Assembly (NCBI GenBank): GCA_964475835.1
Contig: CAYYYL010000008.1
Span: 33,470-97,469 of the forward strand
Length of the DNA: 64,000 nucleotides
Reading direction: 5' to 3'
Source: JABDCI01 sp964475835
Lineage (GTDB): Bacteria; Verrucomicrobiota; Verrucomicrobiia; JABWAM01
Below the pieces are notes generated by a model. That model was not told the DNA's origin. It saw only the letters and a list, made by a program, of their open reading frames with translations, and ran no database searches. This document shows, in pieces, positions 9,083 to 17,403 of the stretch (its first letter is position 1; every line of letters begins with the position of its first letter). Position numbers and translations under genes: made by a program.

Positions 9083-10209
9083 TTCGTACAGAGGTGTTCG
9101 ATCAGTTGTTGATAAAGAATCTCCCACGCGATGCCATTCTTGTTCAAGTTCCGGTTTTTTAAAACGTATTCAAACTGGGCCTCGGTGGTTTTTTGTCGAA
9201 GAACCGGATCGGCGATCAGCCCTTCAAGCTTCTCCGTCCAGGACTCCACGGTGTTTTTCGCGAGAACAGCCGGTTCGTCACTGTAGGGGTAGATGTCACT
9301 GGCTACTGTGGCGGTTTCCACCCCGGCGTATTGATAGAACTTCACTGCGGACCGGCAGCGATTCCAGCGATTGTCCTTGATGGGACAGATGCCAATATCG
9401 AGATCCAGTCCGGCAAGATAAGCAGGAAACTCCTCATAGGAAGTCGCCGGGACCAGGGAACACTTGATGCCCTCGGCATTTTTGATGAAGGAGACGATGG
9501 CCCGGTGGTAACTGTCCTGAAGCTCCTCGGGCCGGATTGAATATTTGGCAACCATTTCCGCATCCTTCACAAACTCCAAAAAATCGGGAAAGAGTCCAAA
9601 AACGACGAACTCGAAAGGGTGCCGTTGTTGAAGAGTCCGAATCGCCGGCGCCACGAGTTCAAAATCGGGAAGATGCGTGATCCCGGCCGTCCATCCGACA
9701 CGAAGCATTCTACTCGCCCGTGGACGGGGTTTGAATTTGTCGAAATCGATCATGTTTGGAAGAACAAAGATCCTTGAATGATGCTCGGATAGAGCCTTCT
9801 GGAGTTCCGTACCCGTCACAGTCAACACGTGGGCCATTTTGATGAGCTTGACGACGTAGTCCCAGTCCGGACATGACTTCAGATGGGGATTCGATTCGGG
9901 AACCTCGTTGTAGTAGTCGTCGAAATCGTAAATCACCAGTTTTTGGGTCCGATTGCAATGGGCGACCATGTGCTCAAACGCTTCAAATCGTGGCGGAGTG
10001 ACATCAATGTTGGAGATCAGAAAAATGTCGCACGCGTCGATCATCTTTTCCGGAGTCATTCCCACAGGATCGGATTCGACCATTTCCTCTACTGAGAGAA
10101 TGGTATGACCACGCTTTCGGAGAACGCTCAAAGGCTCGATTACTCGAACACTTTTCGAGGCGTCAGGGTCCTTCGGTCGGAAGCAGAGAATGCGGAGGGG
10201 CGCGGTCAT
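9079..10209 (-). CDS. Glycosyltransferase (GT4-like)
   Basis: This 376-residue protein has an N-terminal ILCFRPKDPDASKSVRVIEP domain and IYDFDDYYNEVPESN, a DFDD stretch common in a subgroup of bacterial glycosyltransferases. VLPNMIDFDKFKP and RVGWTAGITHLPDFE mark the donor domain, and SAVKFYQYAGVETATVASD the C-terminal donor-binding segment. It overlaps the genes on both sides by four bases (ATGA at 10206-10209 and 9079-9082), so the three genes form one tight operon. The family is clear; the substrate is not. Confidence 0.78.
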   Translation of the reverse strand: MTAPLRILCFRPKDPDASKSVRVIEPLSVLRKRGHTILSVEEMVESDPVGMTPEKMIDACDIFLISNIDVTPPRFEAFEHMVAHCNRTQKLVIYDFDDYYNEVPESNPHLKSCPDWDYVVKLIKMAHVLTVTGTELQKALSEHHSRIFVLPNMIDFDKFKPRPRASRMLRVGWTAGITHLPDFELVAPAIRTLQQRHPFEFVVFGLFPDFLEFVKDAEMVAKYSIRPEELQDSYHRAIVSFIKNAEGIKCSLVPATSYEEFPAYLAGLDLDIGICPIKDNRWNRCRSAVKFYQYAGVETATVASDIYPYSDEPAVLAKNTVESWTEKLEGLIADPVLRQKTTEAQFEYVLKNRNLNKNGIAWEILYQQLIEHLCTK

Positions 10210-11459
10210 GCCTTAATTGCCGAAACAGGCTGGGCGATTGTCTGAAACCGGTGTTTCCAGGTGTGTTCTGCCAGAAAACGACGTTGGGCGGCTTCCCCAA
10301 TCTCTTTCCACGACGAACGGGCCTGGAGTGCGAGAGAGAGCTTCTCGGAAAAGTCACCGTCATTTTGATAAAACAGGATTTCGCGCCCGCCTTCGAAGGT
10401 CGCGGCAAGTTCCGGCTTGAAATCCGATAGTAACGGACGGCCGCTCGCCGCCGTTTCAAAAACTCGAAAGGGGATGCCTCCCGCCACGGACTGGGGATCG
10501 GTGGCTTGAAGATGCAGTCCTCCTATATGATAGAGACAGCCGAGCTGGTGCAGAGCCACGTGATCTGTGTTGACGAAGTGGACACGATGGGCTGCATTCC
10601 CGAGTTCCTTTGAAAGTTCATCTGCCTGGGCGAATGTTTTTTCAGAATGTCCGCTGAGGATCGCGAGATCCGCCTGACGGACGGCAAGACGCAGAATTCG
10701 CAATCGCACCTCGCGTTTTCCATGGAGCCATGCCAGCCGGTTGAGAAGCACGTTGTGGGCGATATCCTCACGAAAGTGATCCACGGCAAGGCGAAGCTTG
10801 GTATCGAGGCCCTCGTATGCCTCCTGGAGGGCGTCATAAGGCAGACGCGCATAGGGACCTGTTTGAATCAGCTGCGCCGTTCTCTCGATGAGAATCCGAC
10901 AGAATACGGGGAGCGCGGAGGTTTCATGCTCGATGGAACTAAGACTTGGGATGTTTCCAATAAAAATGACCGCGTTTTCGAACCCCTTGAAATGCGAGGC
11001 CTCCTGCGGAAAAAAATCAATCTCATCGGCGGCCAGGTGAATGGGATGGGATGGGATTTGAAGCACCGACTGGAATTGGGCCCTCCAGAATCCATCCCAG
11101 ACATAGGTGAGGGTGTGATGATCGTTGCAGAGACGTCGATGCTCGGAGGTGTGATGATGGATGGCGTAGGTGCGCTTGAAGTCATCGAACCAGAGGGACG
11201 CCTTGGGAATGGACCGAAAGCGTTCGTCCAGCAACGCCTGTGCCGATGGAAGAACCCAGTCCATGGTCCAGACAATGAGATCGGGCTGACTCTCCTCAAT
11301 ATCACCAGCCAGATCCTCCGGGTCGCGCATGGAGCCGGCGGCATCGCGCAACCATGTGACCTTGGGCGTCCAACCGTTACGGACCGCCCCGAGGCGAAAT
11401 CCCCGGGTGACGTGACGTTCGGTATGATACGCATCCTCGATGAAAAGAACCGTACCCAT
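10206..11459 (-). CDS. CgeB-like glycosyltransferase, paralogue 3 of 4
   Basis: At 417 residues, the third member of the local family has YVWDGFWRAQFQS, SHPIHLAADEIDFFP, LHLQATDPQSVAGGIPFRVF, then TAASGRPLLSD, closing with FLAEHTWKHR. It is the first gene of a minus-strand trio of transferases that starts 98 bp downstream of the fliS stop. It may be read through from the fliD-fliS transcript or from its own promoter in that gap; no strong promoter was recognised there. Proximity to fliD and fliS supports a filament-directed role. Confidence 0.72.
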   Translation of the reverse strand: MGTVLFIEDAYHTERHVTRGFRLGAVRNGWTPKVTWLRDAAGSMRDPEDLAGDIEESQPDLIVWTMDWVLPSAQALLDERFRSIPKASLWFDDFKRTYAIHHHTSEHRRLCNDHHTLTYVWDGFWRAQFQSVLQIPSHPIHLAADEIDFFPQEASHFKGFENAVIFIGNIPSLSSIEHETSALPVFCRILIERTAQLIQTGPYARLPYDALQEAYEGLDTKLRLAVDHFREDIAHNVLLNRLAWLHGKREVRLRILRLAVRQADLAILSGHSEKTFAQADELSKELGNAAHRVHFVNTDHVALHQLGCLYHIGGLHLQATDPQSVAGGIPFRVFETAASGRPLLSDFKPELAATFEGGREILFYQNDGDFSEKLSLALQARSSWKEIGEAAQRRFLAEHTWKHRFQTIAQPVSAIKA

Positions 11460-11557
11460 GTGGCGGGAGATTAGTCACTCAAAGGACAAATCGCAAACTA
11501 TTCGAGGGACGGGAAGACTGCATCCCGAATTTGAACCATCACCTTTTCGGCAAACTA

Positions 11558-12028
11558 TCAGGCTGCGGCGGCTTCCTTGACGGCGAGCTGCTGCGCGGAG
11601 GAGACCGTACCTGAGGTCGTTTCCGCTCCGGGGGAACCCTGGACGGAGATTTCCTTCCAAGCATCCCTTAATTCACACACCATGTGAATGATGCGCATGA
11701 TCACGGCAGGATCCTTCGCGCTATTCACCTGACGAAGGGTGGTGTTGAAAAAATCGTAGAGTTTATCCAGTTGCTTGGCGATGTCCTTCCCCTTTTCCAT
11801 ATCAAGACATGCCTGGAGTTCCGTGACAATGTTCTGCGCACGAATCAGATTATTGTTGATGGTTTCGAAACGGACCTGGGGATCCGACTCGGCGAATCCA
11901 TCATGCGCCGCACTCAAAAATCGAATGATTCCATCATACATCAACGTGATCAACTGAACCGGAGAAGCCGAAAGGATTTGACTTGCGAGATAGGGACTGG
12001 CCGGGGCGGTATGATTCGTTGTATTCAT
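11558..12028 (-). CDS. fliS: Flagellar export chaperone FliS
   Basis: This 156-residue FliS binds the C-terminal D0 region of flagellin in the cytoplasm, stops premature polymerisation and delivers it to the export gate. The sequence shows YLASQILSASPVQLITLMYD followed by helices, which match the family's Y-x-x-x-x-I-x-T/S-A-S-P-x-x-L-I-x-x-L-Y-D opening. The Ala/Ser/Thr-rich tail (about residues 128-156) is longer than usual. The ATG at 12028 is chosen over an upstream TTG because the family begins here. It is the third gene of the fliD-orf-fliS unit. Confidence 0.92.
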   Translation of the reverse strand: MNTTNHTAPASPYLASQILSASPVQLITLMYDGIIRFLSAAHDGFAESDPQVRFETINNNLIRAQNIVTELQACLDMEKGKDIAKQLDKLYDFFNTTLRQVNSAKDPAVIMRIIHMVCELRDAWKEISVQGSPGAETTSGTVSSAQQLAVKEAAAA

Positions 12029-12048
12029 GGGTATGAGATGGACTCCGA

Positions 12049-12687
12049 TCAAGCCCGGGCGCAGGCAACCACCGATTCACCAAGCATTTGGGACAGGCCT
12101 TCATGCTTTTTCAACCAGGGCAGGATACGTAACTCAAGCGTATCGGAAAACTGAACGATATCCTGGGTTTCCAGGGCGCGGCGGGATGTATCCACAGCAT
12201 CCTTGATCTCCTGAATGGAGTTGGTGAGGACTTCCTCATCCAGACTGGTGGCCAGGGATGGCGAGAGAGGGGCCATCTGAAAGAATTTGGGAATGAAGCC
12301 GATGATTGATTTCAGGCTCTCAAGCACATTTCTCCACTTCTCAAAAGTCTCCTGAGGCATCTGAACAAGACAATCGGTGGAGAGAACCGCCACTTCACGG
12401 GCCAGATTGCGCGCGCTGGTGGTTTGTTGGTCTAGCGCTGCCTGGAGCAACTCCTCCAAGAGGCAGGAGCTCACCTCGATACGACGGGCTTGACGGAGCT
12501 GGTACAGGGGAGGAGGGGTGGCGCAATTGACTTCGACCCCGTCCACATGCACCGCACGGATCGCACGTCCATCATGATGGAGTGAGGCCGAGCAATGGCG
12601 GCAAAATTCCTCAAAACTGTCGAGCGCCGCGGGCTGGCTGATCGCGAGAGGTTTTCCGTCAATGAAAATATCGGTGGTCGAGTTCAT
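12049..12687 (-). CDS. Uncharacterised protein between fliD and fliS
   Basis: This 212-residue protein is not recognised. It starts MNSTTDIFIDGKPLAIS. The first 60-70 residues look like a small beta-rich module (HHDGRAIRAVHVDGVEV), and the rest is predicted largely helical with many Leu, Glu and Gln. There is no signal peptide, membrane segment or Cys motif. The ATG at 12687 lies 34 bp after the fliD stop. A longer frame reaches into fliD but is not family-like. Its fixed place between fliD and fliS suggests a cytoplasmic chaperone or assembly factor for the cap or filament, in the slot FliT occupies elsewhere. No sequence match to FliT can be claimed. Confidence 0.7.
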   Translation of the reverse strand: MNSTTDIFIDGKPLAISQPAALDSFEEFCRHCSASLHHDGRAIRAVHVDGVEVNCATPPPLYQLRQARRIEVSSCLLEELLQAALDQQTTSARNLAREVAVLSTDCLVQMPQETFEKWRNVLESLKSIIGFIPKFFQMAPLSPSLATSLDEEVLTNSIQEIKDAVDTSRRALETQDIVQFSDTLELRILPWLKKHEGLSQMLGESVVACARA

Positions 12688-12721
12688 AGATATTCTTTCT
12701 ATCGGCAAATTTAACTTTGGA

Positions 12722-14449
12722 TTAACGGCCACTGGAGGTTTGTTTGAGAAAATTGAGAATATTTTGATTCCGCGCCGAATATTGCTCCATGGCCGCAAAA
12801 GAAGCGACCAGTCGATCCTCCTCCTTTTTGATCTGATCCTCGAGATTCGCGATCTTGTCGTCGATCCGACTGCTTTCGATTTCATCGTTGGCGATACGAG
12901 TCGGAAACGCTCCCACGGCACTGTCGAGCTGGGTATCAAGAAATGAATCAAGTTGGTTCATGATGCCAGTTGTGGAATCGGTAAATACGGAGATGACATC
13001 ACTCAGGTTGGTGGCCAGCGCGGAGGTCAGTTTGGCCGGGTCTGTAAATTCAAGAAGGTTGTCGCTTCCATTGGCCGTGACCCCCAGGTCCTCGAGCATC
13101 CGGTAAGTTCCCGTTCCAGGGGCTGCCATAACAAGTTTGCGGATTTCGTTGGGGAGGGATGTCACCAGGGAATCGTTGGAGAGGATGTATTGGGAATCGA
13201 GAGGGTTGGCATCCTCGGGTGGTGTCGCGGTGTAGCTGGAAATGATGTTTTGGAGGGAATTGTATTGGCTAACAAAATCACTGAGTTCAGATTGAATCCT
13301 TGCGGTATCCGTACCCACGGTCAGGGTGAAGGTGCCTGTCTTCACGGCAGAGATCGTCAGTCCTGCGATCCCGCTTTCTGTTTCACTCAAGGTGAGATCG
13401 GCGCTCTTTCGGGAAACGCCCCCGTTGATGGTGAAGGTCGTGTCGTTGCCCGCCGTTACCTGGGAGGTTGTATTGGTGAGCTTCATCGAGCTGGCGAAAT
13501 TGCTAGTGCCATCCGCAACGGCGATTCCGGTGCTGCCGGTCACCTTCGAGGTCAGGACCATGCGATCTTCGATGCTATCATACGACGCGTATACATTCGC
13601 GCTGGATGCCGTGATGCGGTCGAGCACGTTCTGCATCGTGTCCACCGTGGTGTCGATCGAGATCGAGACTCCGTTGACGGTGATCGTGCCGCTTGTCAGG
13701 GAGGAATAAGCTCCAATTCGGCTGGAGGCGTCTCCAATGACCGCTGTGGTATCAATATTCCCCACCGAGGTCAAACTGGTGACGGCATTGGTTCCGTTTG
13801 TATAGAGACGGGAACGCACCAGGAAATTGCTGGTGTCGGCGCTGCCCCCCAGTACGAGCGTACCCGATGCAGCCGTGAGCGAGATGGTGTCCGTGGCAGC
13901 GTTGTAGGTGCCGGTCACATTTCCACCCGTGGCGGTGTTGATCTTGGTGAGCGTCGAGGTCAGGGTGTCCGTCGAGTCAATCGTGACGCTCGCGCCATTG
14001 ACGGTGAATGTACCAAGCGTGAGGGAGCTGCCATAACTGGTATTGGCGGTCAAAAGATCACCCGCGGTAATGGTATTTGAAATTTTTTGGGCCGCGGGTC
14101 CAAGAGAGGTTCCGCTTTTCAAGGTTCCTGCTGAGGCAAGCGAGGATATGACCACCGTGTAAGTGCTCTTTGCCGCACTCGATGTCGCTGTTGCCGTGGC
14201 CACCGTGGTATCGGAACTGGTTGCGATATTCGAAGCAAAGAAAGCGGGATCCTTCAGATTCGAAATGTTGTTCTGCAACGAGGTAAGGGAGGACTTGATG
14301 GCCGAAACCGCATCGTCCTTGGCGGTCAATTTCGACTTATCAGCTTTCAGACGCGTGATGGGAATTCGCTCGACGTCCAGAATTCTCTGAATCAACGTTT
14401 CGGTATCGATCCCGGATGCGAGTCCTGTAAGTCGAATTTCGCCGGCCAT
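12722..14449 (-). CDS. fliD: Filament cap protein FliD (HAP2)
   Basis: This 575-residue protein starts GEIRLTGLASGIDTETLIQR, the FliD N-terminal signature. ERIPITRLKADKSKL and coiled-coil residues follow, then a long Ser/Thr/Ala-rich variable centre (about 90-370), and a C-terminal helical region with RIANDEIESSRIDDKI and EEDRLVASFAAMEQ. FliD caps the growing filament and folds incoming flagellin subunits. A sigma-28 promoter lies just upstream (14508-14533). The Ser/Thr-rich centre could be a glycosylation target, given the neighbouring transferases, but that is inference. Confidence 0.95.
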   Translation of the reverse strand: MAGEIRLTGLASGIDTETLIQRILDVERIPITRLKADKSKLTAKDDAVSAIKSSLTSLQNNISNLKDPAFFASNIATSSDTTVATATATSSAAKSTYTVVISSLASAGTLKSGTSLGPAAQKISNTITAGDLLTANTSYGSSLTLGTFTVNGASVTIDSTDTLTSTLTKINTATGGNVTGTYNAATDTISLTAASGTLVLGGSADTSNFLVRSRLYTNGTNAVTSLTSVGNIDTTAVIGDASSRIGAYSSLTSGTITVNGVSISIDTTVDTMQNVLDRITASSANVYASYDSIEDRMVLTSKVTGSTGIAVADGTSNFASSMKLTNTTSQVTAGNDTTFTINGGVSRKSADLTLSETESGIAGLTISAVKTGTFTLTVGTDTARIQSELSDFVSQYNSLQNIISSYTATPPEDANPLDSQYILSNDSLVTSLPNEIRKLVMAAPGTGTYRMLEDLGVTANGSDNLLEFTDPAKLTSALATNLSDVISVFTDSTTGIMNQLDSFLDTQLDSAVGAFPTRIANDEIESSRIDDKIANLEDQIKKEEDRLVASFAAMEQYSARNQNILNFLKQTSSGR

Positions 14450-14507
14450 ATGGATGAATCGATTGAGTCGTTGGGGAGGTTCGGAAAGGATGATGCCTCA
14501 TCTACGT

Positions 14508-14533
14508 TATCGGCAAAAAATCGTTCGACTTTA
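14508..14533 (-). promoter_or_regulatory. Sigma-28 (FliA) promoter of fliD
   Basis: Read on the minus strand, TAAAGTCG is followed after 10 bases by a perfect -10 element GCCGATAA. The FliA consensus is TAAAGTTT-N11-GCCGATAA, so the spacer is one base short and the rest fits. Transcription would begin near 14501, giving a leader of about 50 nt before fliD at 14449. fliA is present in the window. Confidence 0.7.
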
Positions 14534-14613
14534 ACCACAATTCTCAAAATGGTGACACTCCCCCCTTGCTTTCCTCCTTGCGATCTTTCCCTTACCACCC
14601 CTATGAATGAATC

Positions 14614-15873
14614 GTGCGCTGGGCCCTCCTTGATGCCAACTCCTCCCGGGAAGACTTTACCCTTCGTCAGATCCGCCTCTCCCTCCAACGATCCGGACAT
14701 GAGGCGGGCGTCCTCCATGTTACCGATACAAATGGGCTAAAATGTCACACTGAATTGGATGTCATTTTGTCATCCTGGAAGCCTGATCGTATTGTTTGGT
14801 GTTCGATTACAGGGATGCCCTACCTTGACCTTTGGTCGAAGGAAGGATTTCGCAAAATCCCCAAAGTGGTTCTTTGGTTTGATGAGCCCGTGACGCCGGT
14901 GGAAAGGTATGGTCTGGATGGAGATCTTCGAGGTCTTGCATCACGTAGCGATTATCACTTTGGGATTTGGGATGGGTACTGGCGTGACGTTGCCCAAAAA
15001 CGCTGGGGTTTGAAATCGAACGAAATCCATCTTTCCGCAGACGAGTTGGAATACACCCCATCGGGAGATGGTAGCCTGGAGAAGGATGTGTTGTTTGTGG
15101 GAATGCTTCACTCCCAAGCCTCCATTTCCGAACGAATGGGACAGCTTCCCCGGGGCATGAGTTCCGTGGGCGCGTTGGTTCAACGACAAATGACCGCCGC
15201 CTGTGAGGATCCAGAGTGGAAGCCTATTCCCTCCTGGGACATCGTCTGGGAACATGCGACTCAGGAACTGAGCCCCAAGGAACGGATTTTGTTTCAAACA
15301 GAATTAAAGCACGACCCTGAAGCTGCCTGGCGGTTGCGCTGGAGCACGTGGGCCCTTGCAAAAAACGCCGTGCGCATCCGCATGCTTCGCAAAGCGCTCG
15401 AAATCACCCCCCTTCACATCTTCTGTGAACAAAAACAATTGGGACATGCCACGGAATCCGAATGGCGAAAACTCCTGGGAGAATCGGAATCCAGATTGAA
15501 CATCGTCGACAGTTCGGGTTTGAGCGCCGAGGACCTCGCGAAACTGCACCAGCGGGGGAGTCTTCATCTCCAGGCAACGGATCCGCAATCCGTCCGTGGG
15601 GGGATCCCCTATCGGGTCTTTCAAGCCGCGGCGTGTGCCCGGCCTCTTCTCACCGACTTGAAACCGGAACTTGAAAAGTGCTTTGAAACGGACAGGGAAA
15701 TCCTTGGATTTCGCACTGCTGACGACTTCGCCGTATCCCTGACCCGCCTGCTCGAAAATCGGACCTCGCTCGGGGAAATCGGACGAGCCGCCCGCGCGCG
15801 CTTCGAACACGAACATTTGTGGCGGCATCGGATCGAGACCATCGAATCCTGGATCGCTTCGCAAACCCATTGA
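14614..15873 (+). CDS. CgeB-like glycosyltransferase, paralogue 4 of 4
   Basis: This 419-residue protein starts with GTG. Family motifs are GIWDGYWRDVAQKRW, NEIHLSADELEYTP, LHLQATDPQSVRGGIPYRVF, AACARPLLTD and FEHEHLWRHR. It stands alone on the plus strand between fliD (divergent) and fliC (convergent), with a strong hairpin between its stop and that of fliC. Being the only non-flagellar gene between the cap and filament genes, it is the best candidate of the four for a flagellin- or FliD-specific transferase. Confidence 0.73.
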   Translation: MRWALLDANSSREDFTLRQIRLSLQRSGHEAGVLHVTDTNGLKCHTELDVILSSWKPDRIVWCSITGMPYLDLWSKEGFRKIPKVVLWFDEPVTPVERYGLDGDLRGLASRSDYHFGIWDGYWRDVAQKRWGLKSNEIHLSADELEYTPSGDGSLEKDVLFVGMLHSQASISERMGQLPRGMSSVGALVQRQMTAACEDPEWKPIPSWDIVWEHATQELSPKERILFQTELKHDPEAAWRLRWSTWALAKNAVRIRMLRKALEITPLHIFCEQKQLGHATESEWRKLLGESESRLNIVDSSGLSAEDLAKLHQRGSLHLQATDPQSVRGGIPYRVFQAAACARPLLTDLKPELEKCFETDREILGFRTADDFAVSLTRLLENRTSLGEIGRAARARFEHEHLWRHRIETIESWIASQTH

Positions 15874-15900
15874 GAGAGCGGGAACCCCTCCAAAAGCAAT

Positions 15901-15927
15901 GCGCCGGACAGGGTCTCTGTCCGGCGC
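15901..15927 (-). terminator. Rho-independent terminator of fliC
   Basis: There is a perfect 11-bp stem, GCGCCGGACAG paired with CTGTCCGGCGC, around a 5-nt loop. On the minus strand it is followed by ATTGCTTTTGG, a modest T-rich stretch, 32 bp after the fliC stop. It lies between convergent genes and may also stop the plus-strand transferase transcript, though no T-run follows in that direction. Confidence 0.8.
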
Positions 15928-15958
15928 AAGGATGGGATGTTACTTCTGACCTTTTCGC

Positions 15959-16777
15959 TTATCGCAGGAGAGCCAGAACGCTTTGCGTCTGGGAGTTCGC
16001 CTGGGCAAGCATGGCGGTCGCTGACTGGGTCAGGATGTTGTATTTCGCCAACTGTGTGCTTTCGTCAGCGAAGTCCAGGTCTTTGATACGCGAATTTGCG
16101 GCATCCGTGTTGATTTTCTCCGCCGAGAGGTTGGAGACATAGAACGAGAGCGCCGAAATGTCGGCGTTCACGGTCGCACGGCTGCTGGCAATGTTCGACA
16201 ACGCCGAGGTCAACGCACTCAACGCGCTCGTCGCACCGCTGGCGGTGGAGACGTTCACGCTGGTGGCGGTAACCGCCGACACGTTGTTCAACGCGTTCGC
16301 GAGAGTGAGCGAGTAGATGTTTGTGGCATCATGGCTCACGGTCGCGCTGATCGTCTGGGACGTATCAAACACGCGAGTACCATTGAACTTGGCGTTCGTG
16401 ATCTGGTTGGTGATGTTGCTCTGCAGCTGGGCGAACTCAGTGTTGTAGTTCGCACGATCAGACGCGGAGAACGCACCGTTGGTGGCACGAGTGGCCAGTT
16501 CGCTCATACGAGTGACTTCATCCTGAACTGTCTTCAGGAAGCTGTCGGACGTCTGGGCAAACGAGATGAGGTTCTGCACGCCTTCCGTTGCTGCGGCAAG
16601 ACGACGGCTCTGAGCGTCGAGCTTACCACTCACGGCTACACCTGCAGCGTCATCGGCAGCGTCTACAATCTTGCTGCCTGAGGACAAGCGTTTGATGGAC
16701 TTGGTTAATCCCGCATCCGCCGTACTGAGAAAGTACGTTGCGTTGAGGGCCGATGCATTTGTTCCGATTACTGGCAT
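15959..16777 (-). CDS. fliC: Flagellin
   Basis: The 272-residue flagellin is short. Its N-terminal D0/D1 region has LTKSIKRLSSGSKIVDAADD and AAGVAVSGKLDAQSRRL. The C-terminal D1/D0 region has ESTQLAKYNILTQSATAMLAQAN and ends SVLALLR. Only about 60-70 residues separate the D1 halves, so the exposed D2 part is minimal but rich in Ser and Thr. It polymerises into the filament after export with FliS help. It has a strong AAGGAG site 6 nt before the ATG, a sigma-28 promoter at 16870-16896 and an 85-nt leader with two CsrA-type hairpins. It is the only flagellin gene in the window. Confidence 0.97.
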   Translation of the reverse strand: MPVIGTNASALNATYFLSTADAGLTKSIKRLSSGSKIVDAADDAAGVAVSGKLDAQSRRLAAATEGVQNLISFAQTSDSFLKTVQDEVTRMSELATRATNGAFSASDRANYNTEFAQLQSNITNQITNAKFNGTRVFDTSQTISATVSHDATNIYSLTLANALNNVSAVTATSVNVSTASGATSALSALTSALSNIASSRATVNADISALSFYVSNLSAEKINTDAANSRIKDLDFADESTQLAKYNILTQSATAMLAQANSQTQSVLALLR

Positions 16778-16779
16778 AG

Positions 16780-16791
16780 GGAACTCCTTCC
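16780..16791 (-). promoter_or_regulatory. Putative CsrA-binding hairpin over the fliC ribosome-binding site
   Basis: On the minus strand, GGAA-GGAG-TTCC can fold into a small hairpin whose loop carries GGA and whose body includes the AAGGAG ribosome-binding site of fliC. CsrA recognises GGA in hairpin loops, so binding here would block the ribosome. The stem is only 4 bp and needs experimental support. Confidence 0.5.
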
Positions 16792-16815
16792 TTAGAGTTT
16801 GTTTTTGGGTTGTCT

Positions 16816-16833
16816 GATCACTTCCATGTGATC
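16816..16833 (-). promoter_or_regulatory. Putative upstream CsrA-binding hairpin in the fliC leader
   Basis: On the minus strand, GATCAC-ATGGAA-GTGATC forms a perfect 6-bp stem with a hexaloop matching the preferred CsrA loop ANGGA. It lies about 35 nt upstream of the second site over the ribosome-binding site, a two-site layout like that of the Bacillus subtilis hag leader. csrA and fliW are the next genes upstream. Confidence 0.6.
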
Positions 16834-16869
16834 CACCGGATTAGAGGCTCCGATTCACCTGTAGTCATT

Positions 16870-16896
16870 CCATCGGCCCGACGGCCATTGACTTTA
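16870..16896 (-). promoter_or_regulatory. Sigma-28 (FliA) promoter of fliC
   Basis: On the minus strand the sequence reads TAAAGTCA, 11 bases, GCCGATGG. It matches the FliA consensus TAAAGTTT-N11-GCCGATAA at 12 of 16 positions with exact spacing. Transcription would start near 16863, leaving a leader of about 85 nt. Confidence 0.8.
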
Positions 16897-16945
16897 GACA
16901 AAAACAACACCGACAGCCGTCCCCTTCAAACCCGGAAAAATCCAC

Positions 16946-17170
16946 CTACTCCCCGGTCGAAATCCTCGGAAGAGACACCGATTTCTTGTCCGTGGCAGCC
17001 TCCTGGTTCGCCGAACGGATCCGATCGTAGACTTCCTTGCGGTGAATTCGGACATCCCTGGGGGCATTGAAACCAAGACGCACCTGGCCACCCTCAATCG
17101 ACACAAGAACCACTTCGATCGTGTCATTGACGACAACGACTTCCCCTTCCTTTCTGGTGACGATCAGCAT
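16946..17170 (-). CDS. csrA: Carbon storage/translation regulator CsrA
   Basis: The 74-residue protein begins MLIVTRKEGEVVVVNDTIEV and continues with GGQVRLGFNAPRDVRIHRKE, the full CsrA fold. The VRIHRKEVY strand carries the RNA-binding Arg. CsrA dimers bind GGA-containing hairpins and usually repress translation. It sits immediately upstream of fliC and downstream of fliW, the classic CsrA-FliW-flagellin arrangement, in which FliW sequesters CsrA until flagellin draws FliW away. Its leader is G-rich (GGGGAGG), so autoregulation is possible. The C-terminal 20 residues are a polar extension. Confidence 0.95.
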   Translation of the reverse strand: MLIVTRKEGEVVVVNDTIEVVLVSIEGGQVRLGFNAPRDVRIHRKEVYDRIRSANQEAATDKKSVSLPRISTGE

Positions 17171-17403
17171 CCCCCACTCTACCTCCCCGGATGGGTATCA
17201 GATCAATCAGAAAAGAACAGGTTATCGAATCAGAAAATCAAGAAGAGCCCGGAGAATCCCCCGGAAGTGAAACGTAAAATGATTCGGATGCTTCACTGCA
17301 GCGATGACGTGAACCCGGATTTGATGCCTGCGTGTCATGGAAAACCACCCTTCACCCTTTCCATCGGCAGAATCCGAAAAAAAATAACCTCAAAATGAAG
17401 GTT

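Noticed and set aside
12699..12714. GCCGATAG with a nearby TAAA upstream of the orf between fliD and fliS
   Set aside because: Spacing between the two is only about 3 bp, too short for FliA.
17361..17368. GCCGATGG (minus strand) upstream of csrA as a sigma-28 promoter
   Set aside because: The position where a -35 should be is a run of T with no TAAAG-like sequence.
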